NCBI RefSeq assembly: GCF_963678635.1
Contig: NC_087064.1
Location: forward strand, 54,508,338 to 54,572,337
Direction: 5' to 3'
DNA: 64,000 nt
DNA from: Symsagittifera roscoffensis
Taxonomy: Eukaryota > Xenacoelomorpha > Acoela > Convolutidae
The notes beneath the pieces are model-generated. The model was not told where the DNA came from. It was given only the letters and a program-made list of their open reading frames with translations, and did not search any database. The translations under genes and the position numbers were made by a program. Shown piece after piece: positions 32,788-47,165 of this stretch. Position 1 is the stretch's first letter. Each line of letters begins with the position of its first letter.

Positions 32788-33255
32788 ATGTCATTCAAAA
32801 ATCTAGGAAATAAACAAACAACCGTTTTACACAACTGTGAAATAGATAACAAAAAAAAACGATCTTGTAATCACACCTCATACACAAACAGTTGGATATA
32901 TTAGAACAAAACGACTAACAATAAAAGAAAAATAATAAACAAACAAAGACAAATCACACGAAAAAGATTTTCAAAAAATAGAAACGCATTTTCAGAATCA
33001 GAAGCCAGCAATTTAGATGAACTCTATAAATTAAAAGAATCGATTAATAAAAATTGTCCCATTCACGATCAATTATATTTTTCCGACTCAGAAACAACTT
33101 CAAATTCATCAAAAAGAGGAAAAAGAAGAATAAAAAAGCAATTTAAACAGAAACCGGTACACTTGTATAATTGGAATCAAGCAATTAGACACATCGATAG
33201 TTATATATTAACAGTCATTAAACAAAAAAATGAGCCACAGCCACACTCAAAGTGA
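32788..33255 (+). pseudogene. 155-codon basic ORF, frameshifted (copy B)
   Basis: Same start, end and total length as the intact version at 39557-40024. An extra A near 32860 and a missing base near 32925 put about 65 nt into another frame, which reads a TAG. The remainder is nearly identical to copy C. Confidence 0.75.
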
Positions 33256-36200
33256 CGATAGTCCAGATGACGACGACATTTACCCCTTCCTCGTAGATGC
33301 ACCCGATAATAGAGGACAGCATGACTTTTGCAAGAATTTACTCCTAAATTTGTTTGAACCCGGAATCAGCCCATGCAAAACAGAATTCCCAGATTTAAAA
33401 TCAAAAGACAAATTATAGAACATTATCTGAAAGATATATGTAATTTAACACAACAATACGGAATCTACACCATAGAATTCAGCACACCAAATCCGAATCA
33501 CCGCAAATATGTAATTCAAACAGACGATCTTGACTTAGAATTTTCAAAAGTATTCTTAGAATATATTAAAAGCGTACAATATCATAACTCACAAAGAGCA
33601 AACTCCATATTTACTAACGAAGTTTTTGCAATAATATATAGTTATATTTCAATATTAGAAAAAACAGAAATTCCAAATATCTCACCAACTGAGACATCCA
33701 AACATACAAAGGTACGACATGAAATCACATTATTTTCAACTTTCCTACATATAATCAAAGAAAATTTCACTAAAGACGAAGTTTCACAACATACAAAACA
33801 TGATTTACAAAAAATTTTGGCATGGTTTACAATAGATTATTTCACACATAATATAGACTTAATTTCACAAGCAAGAAAAAATTTTAGACCTCAAAATTCA
33901 AACGATGATACTGCCATCACAGAACAGTCAGACTACGTTTGGGACCCTGAATGGTCTCATCATGCATTTATAAATATCCCACAATCAATCTCAAGTCAAG
34001 CAATAAGTACAATATCTTATCAAAGAGATTTTGTGAGAGTAGTACCACTAACTATTGATGCAATACCATTAAACTACAATACATTTTTACCTGATACGCG
34101 AAACAACAGTTTAAATTCAACCGTCATACACAATGAAAACCTTAATGGAACTAGGAATCTTACACAACAAGATATCCAAACACCATCACACTTTATAAAT
34201 GAAGAAATCGTCCAAACAACAACAACTACACAACAAAGCATTTCACCGATACGTCCAAATTTAACAATACCAAAAAATACAAATACTTTACTAGCACAAA
34301 TAACCTTACAATCAACCGTTAAACCCTCGGTTGCTCCAAAATATTCACAAATGGATTATCAAACATACAGACCTATGACAGTACCGTCAAAAACACGAAG
34401 AACGTTCACACGAAACACTTTTGCAGAACACAATTATAATTACGCACATTCATCAAAAACAAACTATCCCCCACGAAAAACTAATAATAATCATGTAAGA
34501 TCTCGATATTGGGATAACCCAAGGACAACAACCAACTCAGTAAATTTTCAAACTAATTGACATCCTCCACAGGATCGTAGTGAAAATTATCCATTTTTTC
34601 AACAAAATAAAAATAAAAAGCAAGCACCTCATCATACAGATTACTTGTCATCTGATGATGATTATTTACAACCAGATATTTTTGCACCATATACTCAAGA
34701 ATATCGCGGACAAGGAGTGCAAAAACCATATACATATCATAGAATTTTTTCTCCAGATCCAACAGATACACAAAATCAACAACCAATACAAATGCAAAAT
34801 CCAACTAATACACAATCTTTTCAACCAATTCAGCCACAAAACCCAATGATCACACACTCGTATCAACCGACTCAAATGCAAAGTGAAATACCACTCCCAT
34901 ATTACCTTCAACAACACGAAATAACAAAAAACCAACTTTCAAATTTTTCACAAATGCCAAATGCCGCAGAATCACTACAAATGACAATGAATCCATACCT
35001 TATGGGTGGATCATCAATAACATCAAACAAACCATTAATGGTATTCACAGGAACAGACCCTGAATATTCTGTAGAAGATTATTTAAATGCAGTAACAGCA
35101 AATTTAATTTTAAATATAGGACCTGAACCAATTAATACACCACTACATCAAAATTGGATACATCGACGCACAGCGTTGATACAAACAACCTTAGATGGTG
35201 CAGCCCAAAAATGGTTTTCAGTATTACCTATAGAAATAAAATCAAATTGGAAAAGATTCACACAAGAATTTTCAAAAATGTTTGACTCCGAAAGAAATAA
35301 ACAACACCAAAGAGTTTTATGTAATGAAATTCGCAGATACCAAATGAAACCATCAAACAATTAGCAGTACGCATCGAAACACTAGTTCGAAAAGCATATT
35401 CATTAAATACACATGACTATAAAAACACAAAAATGACAGAAATTTTAATGATGACCTTAACACCTCAATTAAGGAAAATAGCAATAAAAAAGAGAGCATC
35501 TCATCCTTCCTCAAATCGAGAGCCCGATTTAGATTTTCGAAAACTAGTAGACAAACTAGAGCAAGCGGAAATCACAATGAAACTTGAAGAAACAGAAAAT
35601 CTGAAACTACAATATGTTAATCGAATCGAAACAAACACCACAAATATCAATAACATACAGGAATCAGATACAGACCTCGTTGAAAAAATCACTGAAATAC
35701 TAAATATTTATGAAAAACACCCAAATTTTAAAGGCAAACCATCTTTCAAAAAATGGTTTAATTATTGCCGACGATACGGACATAGTATTTCTGAATGTAG
35801 ACAAAAGCAACAGGATAACCAAAACAAACCTCAAAAATATAAAGAACCAAATAGATCATTCTATCAATATATGAAGAAAGATCAAAATCTACCAAACAAA
35901 AATGTATACAGCAACAACAGTTCAAGAAAAGCACTTCCTAACAATACTAATTACACAAGGAATCAATCACCATATAACTTAAGTTATAGAGGAAGATCAC
36001 CAGAACGAAGAAATACACAGAATTCTTCACAAAATCATTATAATTGACCAAATAGTCGAAATAACTAATCCAGATCAAACTCAAATACAACACAATTTGT
36101 TTCTAGATCCAATTCCCAATCAAACACAAGAAATAAATACTATCCAAACAATCAATCACGAAACTCATCATATAATAGAAATAGAAACTATTCAAATAAT

Positions 36201-36599
36201 CGAAATAGAAGTTATTCGAATAATCGAAATCAGAATTACCCGAACAATCGATCAAGAAATAACTCATATAACAGATCAAACTATCACAGATCAAATGACA
36301 ATTATCAAAACAGATCACGAAATAGTTCACAAAATCGACATTCAAGTTATAATAATCGATATAGAAATTATTCTCAATCACCACATAGAAATAATAATAA
36401 TTCTAAACATCGCTACAGAAGTAGTACACCCAAACATCAAAGACATATTAATCAAGTACAATCAAATGAAGAAACAACATCAGACCCCCCAGGTATTGAC
36501 GACACAGGAAATAACGAACTACAACTAAACCAAATAAACTGTGGATCATCAGACACAGAAAGTCATACAGAAAATACCATCTCCATAAATATGATTTAT
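33230..36599 (+). pseudogene. gag: gag (copy B), broken
   Basis: Aligns with the 920-codon Gag of copy A and its R/N-rich tail. Lesions: base loss near 33393, TGA at 34558-34560 where C has TCA, one-base loss near 35338 (shared with C), and TGA at 36046 after HYN. The first Cys of the zinc knuckle is Phe (35757-35759), shared with C. The tail is cut at about 36595 by the deletion that removes protease. Confidence 0.85.
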
Positions 36600-39030
36600 T
36601 AACGAAGAACTATCCATAAGTAATATAATAAGTAATGAAAAAAGAAATACAGATTATTTCACAAAAACCCCATATTTCAAACCTACATTCAACATAAATA
36701 ACTATACAGAGGATCAACAGAAGTTTTTAACAATGTTTAACTTCCAACATTCACAAATAACACAAGACGAATTTGATAAGTTAGCAAAACAGCTAATAAA
36801 ATATTCATCAGTCTATGCAACATCTAAATTTGATGTTGGCAAAATCAGCTCATCACTACACCTCCCGTCAAAACCTGACGCAGTTTTAAAAAAACAAAGA
36901 GCAAGTAAAGTACCAATTCATTTACACGATAAAGTGAACAGATTACTCGATATTTTAGAGCAATACAAAATCATCTCACCGGTAAACAAAGAAGAACAAC
37001 CAAAAGGTAACACATTTATTAACCCTGTTATCATCTTAGCAAAAGGAGAATCATTAAAAATAGTTTTAGACGCTAGATATCTTAATTCACTAATAGACGA
37101 ATCAAAATGCAATAGGCCTATTGAACCAATACAAGTTATTTTAACAAAAATAAACTGAAAATACTTTACAACCGCAGATATGAATAGTGCATACAATCAA
37201 ATGCCACTAGATGAACAATCATGACGTTTAACACAATTTGTTATTGGAAATCAACAATATGAATTCAACCGCCTATTCTATGGAATATCCATAGGACCAG
37301 CAGCATTTTCAGCTTTTATGAGTAAAATTTTTAGACCACTAACACTTAAGAAAAACGCAATCACCTATTTAGACGATGTTTTTATGCAATCACAGACAAA
37401 AGAAGAAATGTTTACAGTTTTAGAACACTATCACAAAATACTTCAGAACGAAAATCTGAAGGCCGCCCCCAATAAATCACACTTCTTTTTAACACGAGTT
37501 AAATTTTTAAGACATAATATAGAAAGAAAGACAATAACCCCATTAAAATCAAGCATTGATGCTATTCAAAAACTTCAACCACCAACAAACAAAAAGAAAA
37601 TCCAAGAATTCCTTGGAATGTTGAACTTTTTAAGCAAATACGTTTATAAAATGCAATTATATTTAAGACCGTTCTATAATATCCTCAGACAACAAAATAA
37701 TTTTGAATGGAAAACAGAACATCAAACATGATTTGAAGAAATTAAAAAACTTTTAACTGAACAAATTTCAAACACAATTCCAGATCCAAATCAACCATTC
37801 TATGCAATGTGCGATGCTTCAAATTTTGGCATCGGCGCAGCATTATTACAATCACACAATGGTACAAATAAAATTAACCTTATATCAGCAAATTCTCGAT
37901 TATTCACTCAAGCAGAGCTACGACTCTCAACTTTAATGAGAGAATGTACAGCTATAATTTATACACTTACAGAATATGAATTTCTGATACTTGGATCAAA
38001 ATATCCAACAGTTCTATTCACAGATCACAAACCAATCATTTTTCTCTTTACACAAAAGTCAAACCCAAATCGCCGAGTTTATAGATTTCAATTAATTCTA
38101 ATGAAATTTCCAAACTTACATATAGTTTTGACAGCAGGAAAGAATCTTGCATTACCAGATACATTAAGTCGAAATACACCACCTGAATTACTTACACGAA
38201 AAACTACAGTTGAAATACCCAAGAATATAAAATTTTACCTTGCAGAAAACGAAACATCACCCCGACTAGAATGCAAATATGCAGTAAAAACTGACATTGA
38301 ACAATCACAGATAAATAACTTACAACACTTCCCACTTTACTTAGATTGCCAAAATAACCACTACGAAGTTGATCTACTTGGAGCATCAACTTTCAAACCA
38401 ATTCCATACTCACAATGGATAAAAAATAACAACAACAAAAAAAAATAAAACAACACTCGCATAAAAAAGACCTTTTTCCGTTAATTGAAAAAAAAAATTT
38501 AACTGATAAAATAAATTTATCAGGACCACAAACAAAACAAATGATTCAAAATACACAATAAATCAAGTTTTTGACCTCCATGACCCACTTGACACAATTC
38601 CTTTATCTAAATAAGAAATTGAAAACATTTTTCTCCCCCCAACAGATAAAATTACAATTAATACTTTGAAACAATACCTATAACTTTACACACACATGAT
38701 GAAGATCATTTTCATTACCCACAAATTCTTAAATTAGCCTCCGGTACACACACCGAATGGATTTTAAATAGAAATAAAAAAACACAATGAAATTTACCAA
38801 AAAGTAACAAAAAAGTTGTTACAAAGGCAAAACATTAATGAGCAAATAAGATCACGCTTTACACCAGCCTCCGATTTGAAAATTGGAACATTTGTTTTAA
38901 TACCTAATTTTAATACTCAAAAAGGAATTTCTAAAAAATTACAACCCCTTCGTAAAGGACCATACCAAATAATCGCAAAACCCACTGACTTATCATATAA
39001 AATCACCGACTCAGACCATAAAGAAATTGT
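36600..39030 (+). pseudogene. pol: pol (copy B): RT and RNase H only, protease and integrase core deleted
   Basis: RT with YLDD at 37366-37377, and RNase H from about 37807 with FTDHKP. TGA codons sit at 37156 and 37222 (as in A and C) and near 37729 (as in C). Near 38677 the sequence jumps from the start of the integrase region to LHTHDEDHFH, removing about 1 kb with the zinc-binding and most of the catalytic core. It ends within the GPY segment, where it fuses to a second leader at 39030/39031. Confidence 0.85.
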
Positions 39031-39556
39031 CCTTGGATCAAATAGAACAATTTTGTTCTCCCCCACACAGTTAGCATAGTGTCTAACGACCTAAGACGTC
39101 GATTCACTATCCAACCCATTCTACGACCCAGGACTAACAGAATTTTTTCAATAACACTAACCATTCTAATTAGGATAAACAGTGAAGAACTTCGGTTATT
39201 CCTCCTTCACTTGATCCCCCCTCTTACCTCACCCGGGATAATACTTAAACTTAGTAGGTTTAAAATAGTATCTAACGAACTACTTGTGTTCTAATTATAC
39301 CTGAACCTTGTGGATTGATATACTTTTCTCCAACCCTTGAACACAATCATTACCCCTAGGTAAGATTAAGTAAGTTAAAACCTTAACTTAGACTAGCCAC
39401 GAGAAAGTAAAAAACAATTCTTCGGAATCGATATACTTTTCTCTCCAACCCTGAACAAACAGACTCAGGTTAAGCTAACCAAAAAATTGTAAGGACTAAC
39501 AGTTTAAGAAAGTAGACATCATCTAACAATTTTTTGCATCCCTCATCCTAAAACTT
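39031..39556 (+). promoter_or_regulatory. Second leader at the tandem junction (copy C)
   Basis: It starts exactly at ccttggatca, corresponding to 32262 of copy B, fused to the pol 3' end. It keeps the palindrome AGAACAATTTTGTTCT (39044-39059). Here ctaggtaagat near 39356 forms a better splice-donor match than in B. No LTR or primer site is present, so C cannot initiate replication alone. Confidence 0.5.
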
Positions 39557-40024
39557 ATGTCATTCAAAAATCTAGGAAATAAACAAACAACCGTTTTACA
39601 CAACTGTGAAATAGATGACAAAAAATACGATCTTGTAATCACACCTCATACACAAACAGTTGGATATATTAGAACAAAACGACAAACAATAAAAAGAAAA
39701 ATCATAAACAAACAAAGACAAATCACACGAAAAAGATTTTCAAAAAATAGAAACGCATTTTCAGAATCAGAAGCCAGCAATTTAGATGAACTCTATAAAA
39801 TAAAAGAATCGATTAATAAAAATTGTCCCATTCACAATCAATTATATTTTTCCGACTCAGAAACAACTTCAAATTCATCAAAAAGAGGAAAAAGAAGAAT
39901 AAAAAAGCAATATAAACACAAACCGGTACACTTGTATAATTGGAATCAAGCAATTAGACACATCGATAGCTATATATTAACAGTCATTAAACAAAAAAAT
40001 GAGCCACAGCCACACTCAAAGTGA
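39557..40024 (+). CDS. 155-residue basic protein (copy C, intact)
   Basis: MSFKNLGNKQTTVLHN to HSK, intact with the same architecture as 21707-22174: basic centre, FSDSETTSNSS, then KRGKRRIKK. The stop TGA overlaps the gag start by 26 nt. Conservation of length in A and C supports a real gene. The function is unknown. Confidence 0.65.
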   Translation: MSFKNLGNKQTTVLHNCEIDDKKYDLVITPHTQTVGYIRTKRQTIKRKIINKQRQITRKRFSKNRNAFSESEASNLDELYKIKESINKNCPIHNQLYFSDSETTSNSSKRGKRRIKKQYKHKPVHLYNWNQAIRHIDSYILTVIKQKNEPQPHSK

Positions 40025-43000
40025 CGATAGTCCAGATGACGACGACATTTACCCCTTCCTCGTAGATGCACCCGATAATAGAGGACAGCATGACTTTTGC
40101 AAGAATTTACTCCTAAATTTGTTTGAAGCCGGAATCAGCCCATGCAAAACAGAATTCCCAGATGTAAAAATCAAAAGACAAATTATAGAACATTATCTGA
40201 AAGATATATGTAATTTAACACAACAATACGGAATCTACACCATAGAATTCAGCACACCAAATCCGAATCACCGCAAATATGTAATTCAAACAGACGATCT
40301 TGACTTAGAATTTTCAAAAGTATTCTTAGAATATATTAAAAGCGTACAATATCATAACTCACAAAGAGCAAACTCCATATTTACTAACGAAGTTTTTGCA
40401 ATAATATATAGTTATATTTCAATATTAGAAAAAACAGAAATTCCAAATATCTCACCAACTGAGACATCCAAACATACAAAGGTACGACATGAAATCACAT
40501 TATTTTCAACTTTCCTACATATAATCAAAGAAAAGTTCAGTAAAGATGAAGTTTCACAACATACAAAACATGACTTACAAAAAATTTTGGCATGGTTTAC
40601 AATAGATTATTTCACACATAATATAGACTTAATTTCACAAGCAAGAAAAAATTTTAGACCTCAAAATTCAAACGATGATACTGCCATCACAGAACAGTCA
40701 GACTACGTTTGGGACCCTGAATGGTCTCATCATGCATTTATAAATATCCCACAATCAATCTCAAGTCAAGCAATAAGTACAATATCTTATCAAAGAGATT
40801 TTGTGAGAGTAGTACCACTAACTATTGATGCAACACCATTAAACTACAATACATTTTTACCTGATACGCGAAACAACAGTTTAAATTCAACCGTCATACA
40901 CAATGAAAACCTTAATGGAACTAGGAATCTTACACAACAAGATATCCAAACACCATCACACTTTATAAATGAAGAAATCGTCCAAACAACAACAACTACA
41001 CAACAAAGCATTTCACCGATACGTCCAAATTTAACAATACCAAAAAATACAAACACTTTACTAGCACAAGTAACCTTACAATCAACCGTTAAACCCTCGG
41101 TTGCTCCAAAATATTCACAAATGGATTATCAAACATATAGACCTATGACAGTACCGTCAAAAACACGAAGAACGTTCACACGAAACACTTTTGCAGAACA
41201 CAATGATAATTACGCACATTCATCAAAAACAAACTATCCCCCACGAAAAACTAATAATAATCATGTAAGATCTCGATATTGGGATAACCCAATGACAACA
41301 ACCAACTCAGTAAATTTTCAAACTAATTCACATCCTCCACAGGATCGTAGTGAAAATTATCCATTTTTTCAACAAATTAAAAATAAAAAGCAAGCACCTC
41401 ATCATACAGATTACTTATCATCTGATGATGATTATTTACAACCAGATATTTTTGCACCATATACTCAACAATATCGCGGACAAGGAGTGCAAAAACCATA
41501 TACATATCATAGAATTTTTTCTCCAGATCCAAGAGATACACAAAATCAACAACCAATACAAATGCAAAATCCAACTAATACACAATCTTTTCAACCAATT
41601 CAGCCACAAAACCCAATGATCACACACTCGTATCAACCAACTCAAAAACAAAGTGAAATACCACTCCCATATTACCTTCAACAACACGAAATAACAAAAA
41701 ACCAACTTTCAAATTTTTCACAAATGCCAAATGCCGCAGAATCACTACAAATGACAATGAATCCATGCCTTATGGGTGGATCATCAATAACATCAAACAA
41801 ACCATTAATGGTATTCACAGGAACAGACCCTGAATATTCTGTAGAAGATTATTTAAATGCAGTAACAGCAAATTTAATTTAAAATATAGGACCTGAACCA
41901 ATTAATACACCACTACATCAAAATTGGATACATCGACGCACAGCGTTGATACAAACAACCTTAGATGGTGCAGCCCAAAAATGGTTTTCAGTATTACCTA
42001 TACAAATAAAATCAAATTGGAAAAGATTCACACAAGAATTTTCAAAAATGTTTGACTCCGAAAGAAATAAACAACAGCAAAGAGTTTTATGTAATGAAAT
42101 TCGCAGATACCAAATGAAACCATCAAACAATTAGCAGTATGCATCGAAACACTAGTTCGAAAAGCATATTCATTAAATACACATGACTATAAAAACACAA
42201 AAATGACAGAAATTTTAATGATGACCTTAACACCTCAATTAAGGAAAATAGCAATAAAAAAGAGAGCATCTCATCCTTCCTCAAATCGAGAGCCCGATTT
42301 AGATTTTCGAAAACTAGTAGACAAACTAGAGCAAGCGGAAATCACAATGAAACTTGAAGAAACAGAAAATCTGAAACTACAATATGTTAATCGAATCGAA
42401 ACAAACACCACAAATATCAATAACATACAGGAATCAGATACAGACCTCGTTGAAAAAATCACTGAAATACTAAATATTTATGAAAAACACCCAAATTTTA
42501 AAGGCAAACCATCTTTCAAAAAATGGTTTAATTATTGCCGACGATACGGACATAGTATTTCTGAATGTAGACAAAAGCAACAGGATAACCAAAACAAACC
42601 TCAAAAATATAAAGAACCAAATAGATCATTCTATCAATATATGAAGAAAGATCAAAATCTACCAAACAAAAATGTATACAGCAACAACAGTTCAGGAAAA
42701 GCACTTCTTAACAATACTAATTACACAAGGAATCAATCACCATATAACTTAAGTTATAGAGGAAGATCACCAGAACGAAGAAATACACAGAATTCTTCAC
42801 AAAATCATTATAATTGACCAAATAGTCGAAATAACTAATCCAGATCAAACTCAAATAAACACAATTTGTTTCTAGATCCAATTCCCAATCAAACACAAGA
42901 AATAAATACTATCCAAACAATCAATCACGAAACTCATCATATAATAGAAATAGAAACTATTCAAATAATCGAAATAGAAGTTATTCGAATAATCGAAATC

Positions 43001-43369
43001 AGAATTACCCGAACAATCGATCAAGAAATAACTCATATAACAGATCAAACTATCACAGATCAAATGACAATTATCAAAACAGATCACGAAATAATTCACA
43101 AAATCGACATTCAAGTTATAATAATCGATATAGAAATTATTCTCAATCACCACATAGAAATAATAATAATTCTAAACATCGCTACAGAAGTAGTACACCC
43201 AAACATCAAAGACATATTAATCAAGTACAATCAAATGAAGAAACAACATCGGACCCCCCAGGTATTGACGAAACAGGAAATAACGAACTACAACTAAATC
43301 AAATAAACTGTGGATCATCAGACACAGAAAGTGATACAGAAAATACCATCTCCATAAATATGATTTATT
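39999..43369 (+). pseudogene. gag: gag (copy C), broken
   Basis: The N-terminal 627 codons are open to a TAA at 41880-41882, where A and B read TTA. The capsid region continues, with a base missing near 42107 (shared with B). Then come the knuckle with Cys to Phe at 42527-42529 and the R/N-rich tail with its own frameshift near 42857. The protease deletion joint is near 43370. Confidence 0.85.
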
Positions 43370-46300
43370 AACGAAGAACTATCCATAAATAATATAATAA
43401 GTAATGAAAAAAGAAATACAGATTATTTCACAAAAACCCCATATTTCAAACCTACATTCAACATAAACAACTATACAGAGGATCAACAGAAGTTTTTAAC
43501 AATGTTTAACTTCCAACATTCACAAATAACACAAGACGAATTTGATAAGTTAGCAAAACAGCTAATAAAATATTCATCAGTCTATGAAACATCCAAATTT
43601 GATGTTGGCAAAATCAGTTCATCACTACACCTCCCGTCAAAACCTGACGCAGTTTTCAAAAAACAAAGAGCAAGTAAAGTACCAATTCATTTACACGATA
43701 AAGTGAACAGATTACTCGATATTTTAGAGCAATACAAAATCATCTCACCGGTAAACAAAGAAGAACAACCAAAAGGTAACACATTTATTAACCCTGTTAT
43801 CATCTTAGCAAAAGGAGAATCATTAAAAATAGTTTTAGACGCTAGATATCTTAATTCACTAATAGACGAATCAAAATGCAATTAGCCTATTGAACCAATA
43901 CAAGTTATTTTAACAAAAATAAACTGAAAATACTTTACAACCGCAGATATGAATAGTGCATACAATCAAATGCCACTAGATGAACAATCATGACGTTTAA
44001 CACAATTTGTTATTGGAAATCAACAATATGAATTCAACCGCCTAATCTATGGAATATCCATAGGACCAGCAGCATTTTCAGCTTTTATGAGTAAAATTTT
44101 TAGACCACTAATACTTAAGAAAAACGCAATCACCTATTTAGACGATGTTTTTATGCAATCACAGACAAAAGAAGAAATGTTCACAGTTTTAGAACACTAT
44201 CACAAAATACTTCAGAACAAAAATCTGAAGGCCGCCCCCAATAAATCACACTTCTTTTTATACGAGTTAAATTTTTAGGACATAATATAGAAATAAAGAC
44301 AATAACCCCATTAAAATCAGGCATTGATGCTATTCAAAAACTTCAACTACCAACAAATAAAAAGAAAATCCAAGAATTCCTTGGAATGTTGAACTTTTTA
44401 AGCAAATACGTTTATAAAATGCAATTATATTTAAGACCGTTCTATAATATCCTCAGACAACAAAATAATTTTGAATGGAAAACAGAACATCAAACATGAT
44501 TTGAAGAAATTAAAAAACTTTTAACTGAACAAATTTCAAACACAATTCCAGATCCAAATCAACCATTCTATGCAATGTGCGATGCTTCAAATTTTGGCAT
44601 CGGCGCAGCATTATTACAATCACACAATGGTACAAATAAAATGAACCTTATATCAGCAAATTCTCGATTATTCACTCAAGCAGAGCTACGACTCTCAACT
44701 TTAATGAGAGAATGTACAGCTATAATTTATACACTTACAGAATATGAATTTCTGATACTTGGATCAAAATATCCAACAGTTCTATTCACAGATCACAAAC
44801 CAATCATTTTTCTCTTTACACAAAAGTCAAACCCAAATCGCCGAGTTTATAGATTTCAATTAATTCTAATGAAATTTCCAAACTTACATATAGTTTTGAC
44901 AGCAGGAAAGAATCTTGCATTACCAGATACATTAAGTCGAAATACACCACCTGAATTACTTACACGAAAAACTACAGTTGAAATACCCAAGAATATAAAA
45001 TTTTACCTTGCAGAAAACGAAACATCACCCCGACTAGAATGCAAATATGCAGTAAAAACTGACATTGAACAATCACAGATAAATAACTTACAACACTTCC
45101 CACTTTACTTAGATTGCCAAAATAACCACTACGAAGTTGATCTACTTGGAGCATCAACTTTCAAACCAATTCCATACTCACAATGGATAAAAAATAACAA
45201 CAACAAAAAAAAATAAAACAACACTCGCATAAAAAAGACCTTTTTCCGTTAATTGAAAAAAAAAATTTAACTGATAAAATAAATTTATCAGGACCACAAA
45301 CAAATGATTCAAAATACACAATAAATCAAGTTTTTGACCTCCATGACCCACTTGACACAATTCCTTTATCTAAATAAGAAATTGAAAACATTTTTCTCCC
45401 CCCAACAGATAAAATTACAATTAAGACCTTGAAACAATATCAAAATCTTGACCCAGTAATTAGACAACTAAAATCATGGCACAAATACAAAACTAAACCC
45501 GTAAAATTAGATACCACAATTTTAGGAAATAAAACACTCCTCCGATATTTTCGAAAATTTAATAATACAACAATTAATGAAAACACAGACCTCCTAGAAT
45601 ACCAATTAAATGAATCTACAGTTCCCTGTCTCCCTTTAAGTATGATTCTCATAGCTTTTAACATTTCACAGACACAAAACATTAAAGGACACTCTGGATC
45701 AGAAAAAACATATTCAAATTTTAAACAAAATTTCTATTTCCCAAATGCACTAATTTGGATAAAAGTACTATGCAATGATTGTATAGTATGTCAGCTAAAT
45801 AAACCTTATCCAAATCAAAAACAAATAGCACAAAAACAAGATTTTAAAGGACAAAGTTTATATTTTAACCATCGTATCTCATTCGATACAAAAGGACCAA
45901 TTTCACCATCATCTGAAGGAAACTCCTACATTATGGTAATTGTTGACGCATTTACACATTATGTAGCACTCAACCCAGTACCACATTGTAACGCTTATTA
46001 CGCTTACACAACACTTTATGAACACTGAATAGCCAAGTTCGGATTACCCGAATTTTTAGTTACAGACAACGGTACAGAATTCATAAATATTGAAATCATC
46101 ACACTATGTCATTTATATAACATTAAGCACAAACCACGTACATCTCATGCACCTTGGACAAACGGCTTAGTCGAAGGTATGAACCGTTCACTACAAGAAT
46201 ATCTTAGATGTATCATCAATGGAAATGATACAAGATATACCGAATGGTCAGCAGATGTAAAATTATTTCCCTTAGCATATAATTCACAAATTACGACAAC

Positions 46301-47165
46301 TCTAGGAATGTCACCATATGAAATGGTTTTTAATCAAAAGCCACGTAAACCAATTATGTTTACAGCAAACTCTCATAAAAATGCACAAAGTCATTGTCAA
46401 CCGAATAAAGACTCAATTTGTTATAACCTACCTTTACACACACATGATGAAGATCATTTTCATTACCCACAAATTCTTAAATTAGCCTCCGGTACACACA
46501 CCGAATGGATTTTAAATAGAAATAAAAAAACACAATGAAATTTACCAAAAAGTAACAAAAAAGTTGTTACAAAGGCAAAACATTAATGAGCAAATAAATT
46601 CACGCTTTACACCAGCCTCCGATTTGAAAATTGGAACATTTGTTTTAATACCTAATTTTAATACTCAAAAAGGAATTTCTAAAAATTACAACCCCTTCGT
46701 AAAGGACTATACCAAATAATCGCAAAACCCACTGACGTAACATATAAAATCACCGACTCAGACCATAAAGAAATTGTTCAACATCGAAACAATCTATTAC
46801 CTTATTACCCAAAAGAATACGCACTACGCGATCTAACTCAGTTATATTCTTTCACAGGTTTAAAAGTTATTCAAAATCACCCACATACGGAAAATGAAAC
46901 AAAAGAGCAAAATGACATTCACCTCGAAAAACAAAATGAAAAATCAACTACAACGAAAAACAATACAAAAAAGCTAGATCAAAATATACCTCAAAAAGAA
47001 AGAAAAAATAGAAAAATGACAGAAAAAATTATACCCCAAGAACAATTAGAGAAATCAGAACATAGAGAGTCATCACGAATTAGAAATCAACCACGCAAGA
47101 ACTACAAAACATTCATTCCACAATCTAAAATATTAAAGAAAGTTGAATTTCAAAAACAACTTTAA
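43370..47165 (+). pseudogene. pol: pol (copy C): RT, RNase H, integrase; protease deleted, broken
   Basis: RT with YLDD at 44135-44146; RNase H from 44575; integrase zinc-binding H and CIVC, then SFDTKGP and VTDNG at 46059-46073, NGLVEG, and the GPY region; the end is at TAA 47163-47165. Lesions: TAG at 43883 (TGG in A), TGA at 43925, 43991, near 44498 and 46026, base loss near 44262, frameshift in an A-run near 45213, TAA near 45374, and indels near 46534 and 46684. Integrase keeps the CxxC that copy A has lost. The ~1.08-kb protease region is missing. Confidence 0.88.

Noticed and set aside
36097-36528. 143-codon Ile/Thr-rich frames in B and C (also 42866-43297)
   Set aside because: They are alternative-frame readings of the R/N-rich gag tail, where atc-gaa-ata repeats keep several frames open.
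43925-46028. Reassignment of TGA to Trp across the genome
   Set aside because: TGG is used normally in the same ORFs, TGA terminates the 155-codon and env frames, and at some sites other copies have TCA, AGA or CGA rather than TGG. Ordinary nonsense mutation or local readthrough is simpler.
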